From assembly GCA_020831625.1 (NCBI GenBank), contig JAFIGD010000052.1:1-32821 (forward strand): a stretch of 32,821 bases of DNA, in the 5' to 3' direction. Below are positions 15,259 through 23,461 of this stretch, piece by piece (position 1 is the stretch's first letter; each line of letters starts with the position of its first letter). The stretch is from Verrucomicrobiota bacterium. GTDB taxonomy: Bacteria; Verrucomicrobiota; Kiritimatiellia; SS1-B-03-39; UBA6053. The translations under genes were made by a program, and so were the position numbers. The notes beneath the pieces are model-generated. The model had not been told where the DNA came from. It ran no database searches and saw only the letters and a program-made list of their open reading frames with translations.

Positions 15259-16050
15259 ATGAAATACTTTATCTATCTGTTCTTTATGCTGTTTTCGTTT
15301 GCCCGGGCCGAGTTTGTTGTGGAGTCGGTGGCTTACAGTCTCGGGGAGGATTCGTTTGAAGGGGCTCTTGTCTATCCCGGCGATGCGGCCGAATCCGGGG
15401 AAAAACTTCCCGGAATTCTGATGGTTCCGAATTGGATGGGGGTGGGGGACCGGGCGATTGAGAAGGCTGAGCGAATTGCGGGCATGGGCTTTGCGGTGTT
15501 TGTTGCCGATATGTACGGGGCTGACATTCGTCCTGAAAACACGGATGAGGCGGGTCAGGCGGCCGGGTTTGTGAAGTCGGACCGCGCACTCATGCGGGCC
15601 CGCGCGGTCAAAGCGGTTGAGGTTTTTCACGGTCTGGCGGACGATCATCCGGTCCATCCGGAGCAGACGCTGGCGATCGGGTTCTGTTTTGGAGGCACTA
15701 CCGTGCTTGAACTCGCGCGCGGCGGGACCACCGCCGTTCAGGGTGTGGTTTCGTTTCACGGAAATCTCGACACGCCTGATCCTGAAGACGGCAAACAGAT
15801 CCGGGTTCCGGTTCTGGTTTTACACGGCGCCGACGATCCAATCGTGCCCGACAGCGAAGTCGCCGCCTTCGTCGCCGAAATGCGCGCCGCCGAAACCGAC
15901 TGGCAACTGGTTTCGTTTGGCGGGGCGGTGCATTCGTTTACCGATCCCCACGCCGCCATGGAGGGTGTCGCGGAGTACGAACCGAAAACCGCGGCGCGGG
16001 CGTTTGAAATGATGCGGGATTTTGCGCGTGAGGTTTTTGGGGAGGATTGA
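15259..16050 (+). CDS. Secreted dienelactone hydrolase family protein
   Basis: An alpha/beta hydrolase with a signal peptide ([17 protein letters not shown]). I prefer the second ATG at 15259 over that at 15253, because AGGGATGGG then lies at proper distance. The nucleophile is the Cys in GFCFGG. The acid is in '[10 protein letters not shown]' and the histidine in 'GAVHSFTDP', giving the Cys-Asp-His triad typical of dienelactone hydrolases. Many periplasmic members are general esterases of unknown substrate, so I make no pathway claim. It is 42 bases downstream of the zinc-ribbon gene but looks like ordinary genome content and not part of the defence cluster. It converges on leuS. Confidence 0.88.
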   Translation: MKYFIYLFFMLFSFARAEFVVESVAYSLGEDSFEGALVYPGDAAESGEKLPGILMVPNWMGVGDRAIEKAERIAGMGFAVFVADMYGADIRPENTDEAGQAAGFVKSDRALMRARAVKAVEVFHGLADDHPVHPEQTLAIGFCFGGTTVLELARGGTTAVQGVVSFHGNLDTPDPEDGKQIRVPVLVLHGADDPIVPDSEVAAFVAEMRAAETDWQLVSFGGAVHSFTDPHAAMEGVAEYEPKTAARAFEMMRDFAREVFGED

Positions 16051-16075
16051 AGGGGTTTTGGGGCGGGGAGGGGTT

Positions 16076-16159
16076 GCATCCCTTCAGGATGCGGGATGTC
16101 ATTTCGGGCGGTTCCAGGGACGTTGTCCCTGGCTGGTGAGTTTTACCCCTTCGGGGTAA
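16076..16159. repeat. Triple stem-loop element between convergent genes
   Basis: Three perfect hairpins follow one another: GCATCC/GGATGC (16076-16092), CCAGGGAC/GTCCCTGG with a 3-base loop (16114-16132), and TTACCCC/GGGGTAA with a TTC loop (16143-16159). A CCCGGG/CCGGG pairing follows. The element sits between the ends of two convergent genes and could terminate transcription both ways. The series of G/C-rich hairpins is also typical of REP-like mobile palindromes. The remainder to 16239 holds no gene. Confidence 0.6.
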
Positions 16160-16239
16160 TTCCCCGGGCAAGCCGGGAAAACGCGGGTCGTAGGATGAAA
16201 TGTCTGCGCGGAACGGGGCGGGGCCGTTCCTTGCGGGAC

Positions 16240-18816
16240 TCAGGTGGCTACGAGGTTGACGAGGCGGCCGGGGACGGCGATTTCTTTGCGGATGGTTTTG
16301 CCGGCGAGGGCGGCGGCGACGTCGGGGTGGGCCTTGGCGAGGGCGATGAGTTCGTCTGCGGATGCGGTGGCGGGGACGTTGATACGCGCGCAGGGCTTGC
16401 CGGTGATTTGCACGAGGATTTCGACGGAGTCGAGCACCAGGGCGCTTTCGTCGTATTCGGGCCAGGGTTCGTGGGCGAGGGTTTCCGGGTGCCCGAGTTT
16501 CTCCCAGAGTTCCTCGCCGAGGTGTGGGGCGAAGGGGCTGAGGAGGAGCACGAAGGGTTCGGCGGCTTCGCGGGGCAGTGAGGTCCATTTGCCGGCGGCA
16601 TTGACGAATTCCATCATCGCGGCGATGGCGGTGTTGTAGCGCATGCCTTCGATGTCCTCGCCGACCTTTTTGATGAGGCCGTGGATGAGACGGCGCTGTT
16701 CTTTGTCGCAGGCGGTGTCGGTGAGCGGGAGTTCGAAGAGCCGCCAGACTTTGTTGAGGAAGCGGTAGACGCCTTCGACCCCTTTCATGGACCAGGGTTT
16801 GACCTGCTCGAGGGGTCCCATGAACATTTCGTAGAGACGGAGGGAGTCGGCGCCGTATTGCTTGACGACGTCGTCGGGGTTGATGACGTTGCCGCGGGAT
16901 TTGGACATCTTGTTGGCTTTGGCGCGGAGCTGGATGGCGGGATCCTGTTTCCACACGAAGTGGTCCCCTTTTTTGACGGCTTCGCTTTCGGGCAGGCGTT
17001 CGGCGGTGTAGTCGTGCTCGTTCCGAACTTCGGAAGCGCTGACAGGGGTGTTTTCCGAGTCCCGGAAAAGAGTGTATTCGACTTCGCCGAGGATCATGCC
17101 CTGGTTCACGAGGCGGTGGAAGGGTTCCTTGCAGTGGACGACGCCGCAGTCGTAGAGGACTTTGTGCCAGAAGCGGGCGTAGAGGAGATGGAGCACCGCG
17201 TGCTCGGCGCCGCCGACGTAAAGGTCGACGGGCATCCAGTATTTTTCTTTGTCGGGGTCGATGAGGGCCTGATCGTTCTGGGGGTCGATGTAGCGCAGGA
17301 AATACCAGCAGCTTCCGGCCCACTGGGGCATGGTGTTGGTTTCGCGGCGGGCGGGGCGGCCGGTGGCGGGGTCGGTGGTGTTGAGCCACTGCGGATTGCG
17401 GGCGAAGGGCGGGTCGCCCTCGGGGCTGGGTTTGTACTCATCGACGGTGGGGGGCATGAGCGGCAGTTCGTCGAGGGGGACGGGGACCACGGTGCCGTCG
17501 TCGAGGTGCAGGAGCGGGAAGGGTTCGCCCCAGTAGCGCTGGCGGCTGAAGAGCCAGTCGCGGAGTTTGTAGTTCACTTTGCCCTGTCCGAGGCCCTTGG
17601 ATTCGAGCCAGGCAGTGATTTTGGCTTTGGATTCGGTGACCTCAAGGCCGTTGAGGGAAATTTCGTCGTTGGCGGAGTTGACGAGCACGCCGTTGCCGGT
17701 GAAGGCTTCTTTGGAGAGGTCGCCTCCGGAGATGACTTCGAGAATGGGGAGGTCGAAGGTTTTGGCGAATTCGTAGTCGCGGTCGTCGTGTCCGGGGACG
17801 GCCATGATGGCGCCGGTGCCGTAGGAGATGAGCACGTAATCGGAGGTCCAGACGGGAATCTTTTCGCCGTTGACGGGATTGACGGCATAGCTGCCGGTGA
17901 AGACGCCGGTTTTGCCTTTCGCGAGTTCGGTGCGTTCGAGATCGGATTTGAGGGCGGCTTTGTTGCGGTAGTCCTCGACGGCGGCGCGGGTGTCGTCGGT
18001 GACGAGTTTGTCGAGCAGCGGATGTTCGGGCGAGACGACCATGTAGGTGGCGCCGAAGAGGGTGTCGGGGCGGGTGGTGTAGACGCGGAGGGAGGCGTCG
18101 AGGCCGTCGATGGCGAAATCAACTTCGGCTCCTTCGGATTTGCCGATCCAGTTGCGCTGCATTTCCTTGATGCTTTCGGGCCAGTCGAGATCGTCGAGGT
18201 CCGCGAGCAGGCGTTCGGCGTAGGCGGTGATTTTGAGCATCCACTGGCGCATGGGTTTGCGGACGACTGGATGGTCGCCGCGCTCGGAGCGTCCGTTGAT
18301 GACCTCCTCATTGGCGAGCACGGTGCCGAGGGCGGGGCACCAGTTGACGGGGGCTTCGGCTTCGTAGGCGAGGCCGCGTTCGAAAAGCTTGAGGAAGATC
18401 CACTGGGTCCATTTGAAGTAGGCGGGATCGGTGGTGGCGACTTCGCGCTGCCAGTCGTAGGAGAAGCCGAGAGCCTGGAGCTGTTCGCGGAAGCGGTTGA
18501 TGTTTTTTTCGGTGGTGACGGCGGGGTGGGTGCCGGTCTGGAGGGCGTACTGTTCGGCGGGGAGTCCGAAGGCGTCCCAGCCCATGGGATGGAGGACGTT
18601 GAAGCCCTTCATGCGCTTGTGTCGGGTGGTGATGTCGGTGGCGGTGTAGCCTTCGGGATGGCCGACGTGCAGACCGGAGCCGGAGGGATAGGGGAACATG
18701 TCCAGGACGTAGTATTTGGGCTTGGAGGTGTCCACATCGTCCGGGGTGCGGAAGGTTTGGTTTTTCAGCCAGTAGGCCTGCCATTTGGGTTCAATGTCGG
18801 AAAAGGGGTAGGGCAT
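16240..18816 (-). CDS. leuS: Leucyl-tRNA synthetase
   Basis: 858 residues, close to the bacterial norm. It charges tRNA-Leu with leucine in the cytosol. The HIGH signature appears as HVGH (50-53) within '[13 protein letters not shown]', and KMSKS is at 636-640 ('[17 protein letters not shown]'). The editing (CP1) domain is present, with '[21 protein letters not shown]' containing the conserved Asp that binds mischarged leucine analogues. The C-terminal half has the alpha-helical anticodon-binding domain and the final small domain. No truncation or frameshift is seen. The start is the first ATG, giving the usual '[12 protein letters not shown]' opening. A large open frame on the opposite strand is a codon-bias shadow. 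Confidence 0.97.
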   Translation of the reverse strand: MPYPFSDIEPKWQAYWLKNQTFRTPDDVDTSKPKYYVLDMFPYPSGSGLHVGHPEGYTATDITTRHKRMKGFNVLHPMGWDAFGLPAEQYALQTGTHPAVTTEKNINRFREQLQALGFSYDWQREVATTDPAYFKWTQWIFLKLFERGLAYEAEAPVNWCPALGTVLANEEVINGRSERGDHPVVRKPMRQWMLKITAYAERLLADLDDLDWPESIKEMQRNWIGKSEGAEVDFAIDGLDASLRVYTTRPDTLFGATYMVVSPEHPLLDKLVTDDTRAAVEDYRNKAALKSDLERTELAKGKTGVFTGSYAVNPVNGEKIPVWTSDYVLISYGTGAIMAVPGHDDRDYEFAKTFDLPILEVISGGDLSKEAFTGNGVLVNSANDEISLNGLEVTESKAKITAWLESKGLGQGKVNYKLRDWLFSRQRYWGEPFPLLHLDDGTVVPVPLDELPLMPPTVDEYKPSPEGDPPFARNPQWLNTTDPATGRPARRETNTMPQWAGSCWYFLRYIDPQNDQALIDPDKEKYWMPVDLYVGGAEHAVLHLLYARFWHKVLYDCGVVHCKEPFHRLVNQGMILGEVEYTLFRDSENTPVSASEVRNEHDYTAERLPESEAVKKGDHFVWKQDPAIQLRAKANKMSKSRGNVINPDDVVKQYGADSLRLYEMFMGPLEQVKPWSMKGVEGVYRFLNKVWRLFELPLTDTACDKEQRRLIHGLIKKVGEDIEGMRYNTAIAAMMEFVNAAGKWTSLPREAAEPFVLLLSPFAPHLGEELWEKLGHPETLAHEPWPEYDESALVLDSVEILVQITGKPCARINVPATASADELIALAKAHPDVAAALAGKTIRKEIAVPGRLVNLVAT

Positions 18817-18900
18817 GGGGTGTCTCGATATTAAGGTGCTTGAAAAGGGTATTTATCTATATTCAGGCAGGGGATAGAGTCAACAAAGAGCGTCAACGGA

Positions 18901-18978
18901 TGAAGAGCGCGGAAGAGACCACGGATCGAAGACCACGGATGAAGAGCGCGGAAGAGACCACGGATCGAAGACCACGGA
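18901..18978 (+). repeat. 39-bp tandem repeat, two copies
   Basis: Two exact 39-base units (18901-18939 and 18940-18978), each containing TGAAGAGCGCGGAAGAGACC and two CGGAT cores. A third, partial unit (TGAAGAAGG) follows. The same unit recurs at 19224-19339. Because 39 is a multiple of three, the repeats create spurious open frames with 'TDRRPRMKSAEE' periods. Bases 18817-18900, upstream of leuS, hold no other recognisable feature. Confidence 0.85.
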
Positions 18979-19033
18979 TGAAGAAGGAGAGGTTTCCAAC
19001 GGATAGCTTCGCCGGACAACGGATGTTTGTTCA

Positions 19034-19075
19034 TAATCTTAATCTTAATCTTAATCGTGATCGTAATCGTAATCC
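19034..19075 (+). repeat. TAATCK hexamer array, seven units
   Basis: Seven consecutive six-base units: TAATCT three times, TAATCG, TGATCG, TAATCG, TAATCC. The same array leads into each well-preserved copy of the compound palindromic element (five units at 22706-22735, seven at 23104-23145), and five more units lie at 23411-23440. Unit number differs between copies, as expected for slippage. Confidence 0.85.
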
Positions 19076-19080
19076 ATTCC

Positions 19081-19223
19081 GTGCAGGCTGAGCTTGCTCG
19101 GCCGGCCGCACGCATCTCATTTCAGGAACGGATGGCACTCAAAGACCGCGCATCGAGCTTGCTCGTTGCGCGGAACCATCCTATACCGCTGGATAAGATG
19201 GGTTTACGATCCACGGGTAAGCT
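19081..19223 (+). repeat. Compound palindromic element, copy 1 (partial)
   Basis: The first two hairpins are intact. One at 19081-19111 has GAGC-TT-GCTC at its tip, and one at 19146-19173 (CCGCGCA...TGCGCGG arms with CGAGC/GCTCG tip) is perfect apart from one T-T mismatch. The third hairpin is degraded (GATCCACGGGTAAGCTTG) and the fourth is replaced by 39-bp tandem repeats. Full copies are at 22741-22960 and 23151-23370. Confidence 0.75.
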
Positions 19224-19339
19224 TGAAGAGCGCAGAAGAGACCGCGGATCGAAGACCACGGATGAAGAGCGCGGAAGAGACCACGGATCGAAGACCACGG
19301 ATGAAGAGCGCGGAAGAACCGCGGATCGAAGACCACGGA
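19224..19339 (+). repeat. 39-bp tandem repeat, three copies
   Basis: Units at 19224-19262, 19263-19301 and 19302-19339 (the last is 38 bases). They are near identical to the pair at 18901-18978, with a few A/G changes. The two arrays flank copy 1 of the palindromic element and the hexamer array. Confidence 0.82.
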
Positions 19340-19340
19340 T

Positions 19341-19437
19341 AGCGATGCCGTCCCGCGAATGCAAATGGAGGAGTCCAAAACGGACGTGTGCGCCGAAGCC
19401 GGAGGCGAAGGAGCATGGCTTGCGCCGGACAACAGAT
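19341..19437 (+). repeat. Dispersed ~85-95 bp repeat, copy 1
   Basis: This block runs from a TCCCGCGAATG start through GTCCAAAACGGACGTGTGCG to a GCCGGACAACRGATG end. It recurs at 20307-20402, 22551-22610 (5' truncated) and 23010-23094. It shows no start codon, ribosome site or recognisable protein in any frame. The TA promoter region follows it. Confidence 0.75.
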
Positions 19438-19503
19438 GAAGAAGGGGGGGGCAACGGATTGCGATGCCAGACGAAAGGTGGAGTCGGGGTTGAAGATGTG
19501 TTC

Positions 19504-19536
19504 TTGACATGGTCATCATTACAGACCATGTTGGTC
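19504..19536. promoter_or_regulatory. Likely promoter/operator of the phd-vapC pair
   Basis: A TTGACA hexamer at 19504-19509 overlaps a perfect 8-bp inverted repeat, ACATGGTC (19508-19515) and GACCATGT (19524-19531). A further half-site, TGGTC, lies at 19532-19536. This placement just ahead of the antitoxin start (19539) is what autoregulation by a Phd-type antitoxin dimer would need. The -10 box is weak (CATGTT, 17-base spacing). Confidence 0.5.
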
Positions 19537-19538
19537 AT

Positions 19539-19844
19539 ATGAAAGTGAAAATTGCTGAACTGAAAACGCATCTTTCCAAATATGTACAAGCTCTTCGTGA
19601 GGGAGGCGAACCGGTTGAGGTTTGTGTGCGGGAACAAACCGTGGCCTATCTCACGAAGGCGCAACCTGCGTCTTCGCCGTCTGCAGAGGCGGATCGCGCG
19701 TTGGCTGATCGCTTGAAACGGAAGGGGATTCTTCTGCAGCGTCCAGGTTTTGTGACTTCAAGGCGGTTGGAGCCCGGACTCCCCGGAGATCAAAAGAAAA
19801 TGGAGAACAGTGTGGTGGAGATCCGGAAGGAAAAGGATTGGTAA
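19539..19844 (+). CDS. Phd/YefM-type antitoxin
   Basis: 101 residues from the ATG at 19539. The frame is open further upstream, but the family-typical start is 'MKVKIAELKTHLSKYVQALREG', which matches the Phd N-terminus (x-x-x-E-x-K-x-x-L-S-x-x-L). The N-terminal half should bind DNA as a dimer and repress the operon. The C-terminal tail, with 'ADRALADRLKRKGIL', should wrap and block the toxin. It overlaps the toxin gene by one base (TAATG). Confidence 0.82.
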   Translation: MKVKIAELKTHLSKYVQALREGGEPVEVCVREQTVAYLTKAQPASSPSAEADRALADRLKRKGILLQRPGFVTSRRLEPGLPGDQKKMENSVVEIRKEKDW

Positions 19845-20242
19845 TGAAACTTTTTTATGACACCAGCGCGTGGGTTCCTTTGATCCTTCGGGAAAAGGCT
19901 TCGGACCGGATGTGGGACATTAAGCTTGGGGCCTCGGAAATCTGGGCTTGGCGATGGATGCAGGTTGAGACGGAGGCCGCCTTAACCCGCAGGCAGGCCA
20001 GCCCGGAGTGTTGGAGGAACTGGTATCTTCTCAAAACAGAGGTCATGTGGGTGGACCTGGATGTGAATGAGTTTGATACACTCTGTTCGTTTAACAGAGC
20101 CCTTAAACTGAGGGCCGCGGATACCGGGCACCTTTTTGTGTTCGACAGGCTTTATTCAGAGATTTCGGATCTTCAGCTGCTGACGTTGGATGAAGAAATG
20201 TCTGAGGCGGCCAGGCGTTTAGGGCTGCCACTTCAAGAGTGA
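19844..20242 (+). CDS. vapC: PIN-domain ribonuclease toxin, VapC family
   Basis: 132 residues from the ATG at 19844, whose A is shared with the antitoxin stop. PIN-domain acidic residues are in order: Asp in 'LFYDTSAWVPLI', Glu in 'QVETEAALTRR', Asp in 'LRAADTGHLFVFDRL', and a final Asp in 'LLTLDEEMSEAARRLGL'. These hold the divalent metal used to cut tRNA or other RNA. The toxin appears intact and paired with its antitoxin. The pair stands alone within a repeat island, which suits a mobile addiction module that stabilises the region. Confidence 0.85.
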   Translation: MKLFYDTSAWVPLILREKASDRMWDIKLGASEIWAWRWMQVETEAALTRRQASPECWRNWYLLKTEVMWVDLDVNEFDTLCSFNRALKLRAADTGHLFVFDRLYSEISDLQLLTLDEEMSEAARRLGLPLQE

Positions 20243-20306
20243 ACGTGCCTTCGGATGGCTTTCGCAGGACAACGGATGAGGGGAGAAGTGGTGTGACCCC
20301 GCGAAT

Positions 20307-20486
20307 AGCGTTGCCGTCCCGCGAATGTAAATGGAGGAGTCCAAAACGGACGTGTGCGCCGAAGCCGGAGGCGAAGGAGCATGGCTTCGCCGGACAACGG
20401 ATGAGGGGAGGGGACAGAACCACGGATAGCTTTGCCGGACAACGGATGAGGGGAGGGGAAAGAACCACGGATAGCTTTGCCGGACC
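20307..20486 (+). repeat. Dispersed repeat copy 2 plus CGGATAGCTTTGCCGG units
   Basis: 20307-20402 is copy 2 of the block at 19341. It is followed by two tandem ~50-base units, each ending in ACCACGGATAGCTTTGCCGG. The same units reappear at 22611-22655. Bases 20243-20306 are similar CGGATG-rich sequence. No gene is supported here. Confidence 0.7.
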
Positions 20487-20515
20487 ACGGATGAACAAGA
20501 GGTGTTTCAAATTTC

Positions 20516-20737
20516 GTGCGGGCTGAGCTTGCTCGGCCAAACGCACGCATCTCATATCAGGACTGCGTGTGGCCCTTAAACACCGCGCATCGAGCTTGCT
20601 CGTTGCGCGGAATCATCTCATACCGTTGGATATGATGGGTTGCGATCCACGAGCAAGCTCGTGGATCGAGGTTTTTTTAGGCTGACGTTTTGTGGAATGA
20701 TATGATTGCACCCTTGACCGAGCAAGCTCGTTGGGCG
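20516..20737 (+). repeat. Compound palindromic element, copy 2 (diverged, four hairpins)
   Basis: All four hairpins are present despite many base changes relative to the other copies: 20516-20546 (GAGC-TT-GCTC tip), 20583-20610 (CCGCGCA/TGCGCGG arms, identical to the other copies), 20644-20667, and 20709-20737 (tip CGAGC-AA-GCTCG). The third hairpin here is longer than in other copies, with an 11-bp perfect stem. Conservation of the stems against a changing background suggests structure matters. Confidence 0.72.
20644..20677 (+). terminator. Rho-independent terminator-like hairpin
   Basis: GATCCACGAGC and GCTCGTGGATC pair perfectly around AA, and GAGG plus seven T residues follow. Shape and T-run fit an intrinsic terminator on the plus strand, downstream of phd-vapC by 400 bases. 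It is also hairpin 3 of the compound repeat, so the terminator activity may be incidental. Bases 20738-20886 hold no gene, only one more CCACGGATGAAG unit and an AT-rich leader. Confidence 0.5.
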
Positions 20738-20886
20738 AGGGGCGACCGCATGTATCTCTGTGCGGCGGTTTGTCGGACCACGGATGAAGAAGGAGGTGGG
20801 GTCACAGAATCGTTCATCTGGAAATATAAAAGAGAACCCGATTTACCTTGTGGTTTTTCTGCTGTTCGGCAATTTAAATTAAATTT

Positions 20887-21612
20887 ATGAAAACGTATAT
20901 CCTCATCCTTTCATTTCTGCTCTGTACAAATACTGTGTGGAATTATACCCTTGCTGATCAAGGAATTCTTGCGGAGAACCTAACAGGGATCCGATATTCA
21001 ATGTTGTATAAGTCATATGCTGTTCTAACAAATTTTCCTGAAAACGAGGAGCTGACCCCCTCGAACAGAAGACTTCAGGTTTTCGACTCAGAAACTGGTG
21101 ATCTCAAGTGGAGCACGGAAGTCGTGCCAGGTTTTAAACAAAATCTGTTTGTTGCGGATGATGGGATGCATATAATTTGGCTATATAACGGAAGACGAAG
21201 AAATTTTTACGGTACAGGGGTTTTGAGTCAACAGAGTCGAGAAGAAATTGAAAATATGATTGTTGTTCAGTTTTACCGTCAGAAAAAATTTCTTAAGTCA
21301 TACACAGTGAAAGAGCTTGGACTTACGGCTGAGGATGTTCAAATCTACTGGCTAAGGTTTTCGACCTTTAGGTATGACGGTCCTGATGTAAAGCTGTTTC
21401 AGCATATTCGCGCCAACTTAAATCATCGAAATCCCCTTGTCCTTGATGAGGTAATGCGGTTGATAGGAATGAACGGAAACGTTTGGTATTTTGATATCAC
21501 TTCCGGTCAAATATTGGAGAAGAAACCCGAAATTTTTATGGACTATCCGGTGCCTTCAATCGCTCCAAGGCGAGATTTTTTTGGTCCCTACGAAAAAAAT
21601 GAGCGCGAATAG
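20887..21612 (+). CDS. Secreted protein of unknown function, AT-rich
   Basis: 241 residues starting with a signal peptide (MKTYILILSFLLCTNTVWNYTLA). The segment 'RRLQVFDSETGDLKWSTEVV' resembles one blade of a PQQ-type beta-propeller repeat, and a later 'GNVWYFDITSGQILEKKPEI' could be a second blade, so a partial propeller-like fold is possible. The gene is strikingly AT-rich compared with everything around it and is enclosed by repeat blocks on both sides. This marks it as a probable recent acquisition. No operon partner is visible. Confidence 0.6.
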   Translation: MKTYILILSFLLCTNTVWNYTLADQGILAENLTGIRYSMLYKSYAVLTNFPENEELTPSNRRLQVFDSETGDLKWSTEVVPGFKQNLFVADDGMHIIWLYNGRRRNFYGTGVLSQQSREEIENMIVVQFYRQKKFLKSYTVKELGLTAEDVQIYWLRFSTFRYDGPDVKLFQHIRANLNHRNPLVLDEVMRLIGMNGNVWYFDITSGQILEKKPEIFMDYPVPSIAPRRDFFGPYEKNERE

Positions 21613-21639
21613 GTTTCTGGACAACAAACAGACATAGAA

Positions 21640-22476
21640 TTAAAGATACTGATCAAGAAAATTTCGGCTTTCGCGCCAAGTGGGGCCGTCCCATAAAAAG
21701 GTCAGGATATGGCCGAGAAACAAGCGCTGCCGCAGGTGATGGGGGATGTCGTGCTCTTCGAGGGCGGCGGCGTAGCCGCGGGAATGGCGGGGGCGCACGA
21801 GCAGGTCGGCACGGCCGTGATAGAGGTAGGTCGGGGGATGGCGGGCGTTGATATGGTTGACGGGGGAGGCGTCCTGATAGGCTTCCGGATATTCGTCGGG
21901 GGTGCCGCCAATGAGTTTGGTGATGAGGGGACTGTCCGGATAGATCCAGAGCATGGTCGGCGCGCCGCCGGCGATGACCGCGCGGACGGGGGAGGTTTCG
22001 GGATCCGCCCGGGCGGCGGCGAGGAGAGCCAGATGTGCTCCGGCCGAATAGCCGAGCAGCGCGATGCGGTCCGGATCAACGGGATAGGTCTCGGCCAGCG
22101 TGTGCGCAAAGGCGATGGCGGACCGGACATCCTCAAGCTGGGCGGGATGGCGGTGTTCCGGGGCGAGGCGGTAATCGATGTTGAAGGCGGCGTAACCGGC
22201 GGCGCTCAGCCGTTCGCCGAATTTGACCATGTCGCTTCGGTCGCGGTTGGTCCATCCGCCTCCGTGAATCACAATGACCAAAGGCTGTTCCGTCTGGTCC
22301 GGATTCTCTATGCGGGACACGCTGTCGGCGGGCAGGTACAAATCGCCGGTTTGCCGGTCCTGACCGTTTTCCACGTACGCGATGTTACGAATGATGACCG
22401 GGGATGGACGTCGGGACGCGCATCCCGCGAATAAGAGAAGGACAGGGATGCCGCAAAAGAATATTCGTTTTATCAT
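21640..22476 (-). CDS. Esterase/lipase lipoprotein (alpha/beta hydrolase)
   Basis: 278 residues from the ATG at 22476. The open frame extends upstream only through repeat sequence. It begins 'MIKRIFFCGIPVLLLFAGCASRR', a lipoprotein signal with lipobox FAGC. The oxyanion motif is 'VIHGGGWTNRDRS' and the nucleophile is Ser in GYSAG. The acid Asp is in 'YHGRADLLV' and the histidine in 'LGHILTFL'. This is the HGGG/GxSxG arrangement of BD-FAE-like and hormone-sensitive-lipase-like carboxylesterases. 'NIDYRLAPEHRHPAQLEDV' is also typical. Likely attached to the periplasmic side of a membrane and acting on small esters. Not part of an operon. Confidence 0.85.
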   Translation of the reverse strand: MIKRIFFCGIPVLLLFAGCASRRPSPVIIRNIAYVENGQDRQTGDLYLPADSVSRIENPDQTEQPLVIVIHGGGWTNRDRSDMVKFGERLSAAGYAAFNIDYRLAPEHRHPAQLEDVRSAIAFAHTLAETYPVDPDRIALLGYSAGAHLALLAAARADPETSPVRAVIAGGAPTMLWIYPDSPLITKLIGGTPDEYPEAYQDASPVNHINARHPPTYLYHGRADLLVRPRHSRGYAAALEEHDIPHHLRQRLFLGHILTFLWDGPTWRESRNFLDQYL

Positions 22477-22740
22477 GTGAATGCATCGTTTGCGGACGGG
22501 TCTCCTTACGACGGGAATCCAACGGACGGATGAAGAGAGGGGTGGTTTCCAACGGACGTGTGCGCCGAAGCCGGAGGCGAAGGAGCATGGCTTGCGCCGG
22601 ACAACGGATGAGGGGAGGGAAAGAACCACGGATAGCTTTGCCGGACCACGGATGAAGATGGGGGGGGCAACGGATGGCTTGCGCCGGACAACGGATGTTT
22701 GTTCATAATCTTAATCGTAATCGTAATCGTAATCCATTCC
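22477..22740 (+). repeat. CGGATG-rich repeat block with dispersed repeat copy 3 and hexamer array
   Basis: Contains a 5'-truncated copy of the dispersed repeat (22551-22610), two CGGATAGCTTTGCCGG-type units (22611-22660), and five TAATCK hexamers (22706-22735) leading into the palindromic element. No gene is supported, although several overlapping open frames arise from the repeats. Confidence 0.72.
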
Positions 22741-22960
22741 GTGCAGGCTGAGCTTGCTCGGCCGACCGCACGCATCTCATTTCAGGAACGGATGGCACTC
22801 AAAGACCGCGCATCGAGCTTGCTCGTTGCGCGGAAGCATCTCATGCCGCTTGCTAAGATGTGTTGCGCTCCACGAGCAAGCTCGAAGATCGCTTTTATTT
22901 GGGGGGGCTGTTCGTGGAATGAGATGATTGCGCCCTTGCCCGAGCAAGCTCGTAGGGCGC
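22741..22960 (+). repeat. Compound palindromic element, copy 3 (complete)
   Basis: Four hairpins at 22741-22771, 22806-22833, 22865-22892 and 22930-22960. The first two have TT at the tip (GAGC-TT-GCTC) and the last two have the reverse complement (GAGC-AA-GCTC), so the unit is arranged as two palindromes plus two inverted ones. It is almost identical to copy 4, offset by exactly 410 bases. Confidence 0.8.
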
Positions 22961-23150
22961 GGAAGAGACCACGGATCGAAGACCACGGATGAAGAAGAGC
23001 AGGAAACCCCGCGAATGTAAATTGGAGGAGTCCAAAACGGACGTGTGCGCCGAAGCCGGAGGCGAAGGAGCATGGCTTGCGCCGGACAACGGATGTTTGT
23101 TCATAATCTTAATCTTAATCCTAATCGTAATCGTAATCGTAATCCATTCC
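22961..23150 (+). repeat. Spacer repeats: CCACGGAT units, dispersed repeat copy 4, hexamers
   Basis: GAAGAGACCACGGATCGAAG (part of the 39-bp unit), then dispersed repeat copy 4 (23010-23094), then seven TAATCK hexamers (23104-23145). Together with copy 3 this forms a 410-bp direct duplication. Confidence 0.72.
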
Positions 23151-23370
23151 GTGCAGGCTGAGCTTGCTCGGCCGGCCGCACGCATCTCATTTCAGGAACG
23201 GATGGCACTCAAAGACCGCGCATCGAGCTTGCTCGTTGCGCGGAAGCATCTCATGCCGCTTGCTAAGATGTGTTGCGCTCCACGAGCAAGCTCGAAGATC
23301 GCTTTTATTTGGGGGGGCTGTTCGTGGAATGAGATGATTGCGCCCTTGCCCGAGCAAGCTCGTAGGGCGC
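23151..23370 (+). repeat. Compound palindromic element, copy 4 (complete)
   Basis: Hairpins at 23151-23181, 23216-23243, 23275-23302 and 23340-23370. The last has GCGCCCT/AGGGCGC outer arms and CGAGC/GCTCG inner arms. It is followed by the same GAAGAGACCACGGATCGAAG block as copy 3 and by a hexamer array at 23411-23440. Confidence 0.8.
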
Positions 23371-23410
23371 GGAAGAGACCACGGATCGAAGACCACGGAT
23401 GTTTGTTTCT

Positions 23411-23440
23411 TAATCGTAATCGTAATCTTAATCGTAATCG
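23411..23440 (+). repeat. TAATCK hexamer array, five units
   Basis: TAATCG, TAATCG, TAATCT, TAATCG, TAATCG, just past copy 4 and before the end of the small membrane protein gene. It marks the right edge of the repeat island. Confidence 0.8.
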
Positions 23441-23461
23441 TGATTGAAAACGTTTCGGCGA

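Noticed and set aside
16681-18834. 717-residue open frame on the plus strand opposite leuS
   Set aside because: It is antisense to a complete leucyl-tRNA synthetase with intact motifs. The Gly/Val/Phe-rich composition is a shadow of the GC-biased codons.
18901-19339. CRISPR array suggested by regularly repeated 39-bp units
   Set aside because: Units are directly abutting with no unique spacers, and no cas genes are nearby. They are plain tandem repeats.
20690-20890. 66-residue frame upstream of the AT-rich secreted protein
   Set aside because: Built from repeat hairpin 4 and leader sequence; no conserved segment and no ribosome site.
22699-23447. Open frames beginning MFIILIVIVIVIH with an apparent signal peptide
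   Set aside because: The hydrophobic stretch is just the TAATCK hexamer array read in frame, and the remainder is palindromic repeat. Identical frames appear wherever the repeat occurs.
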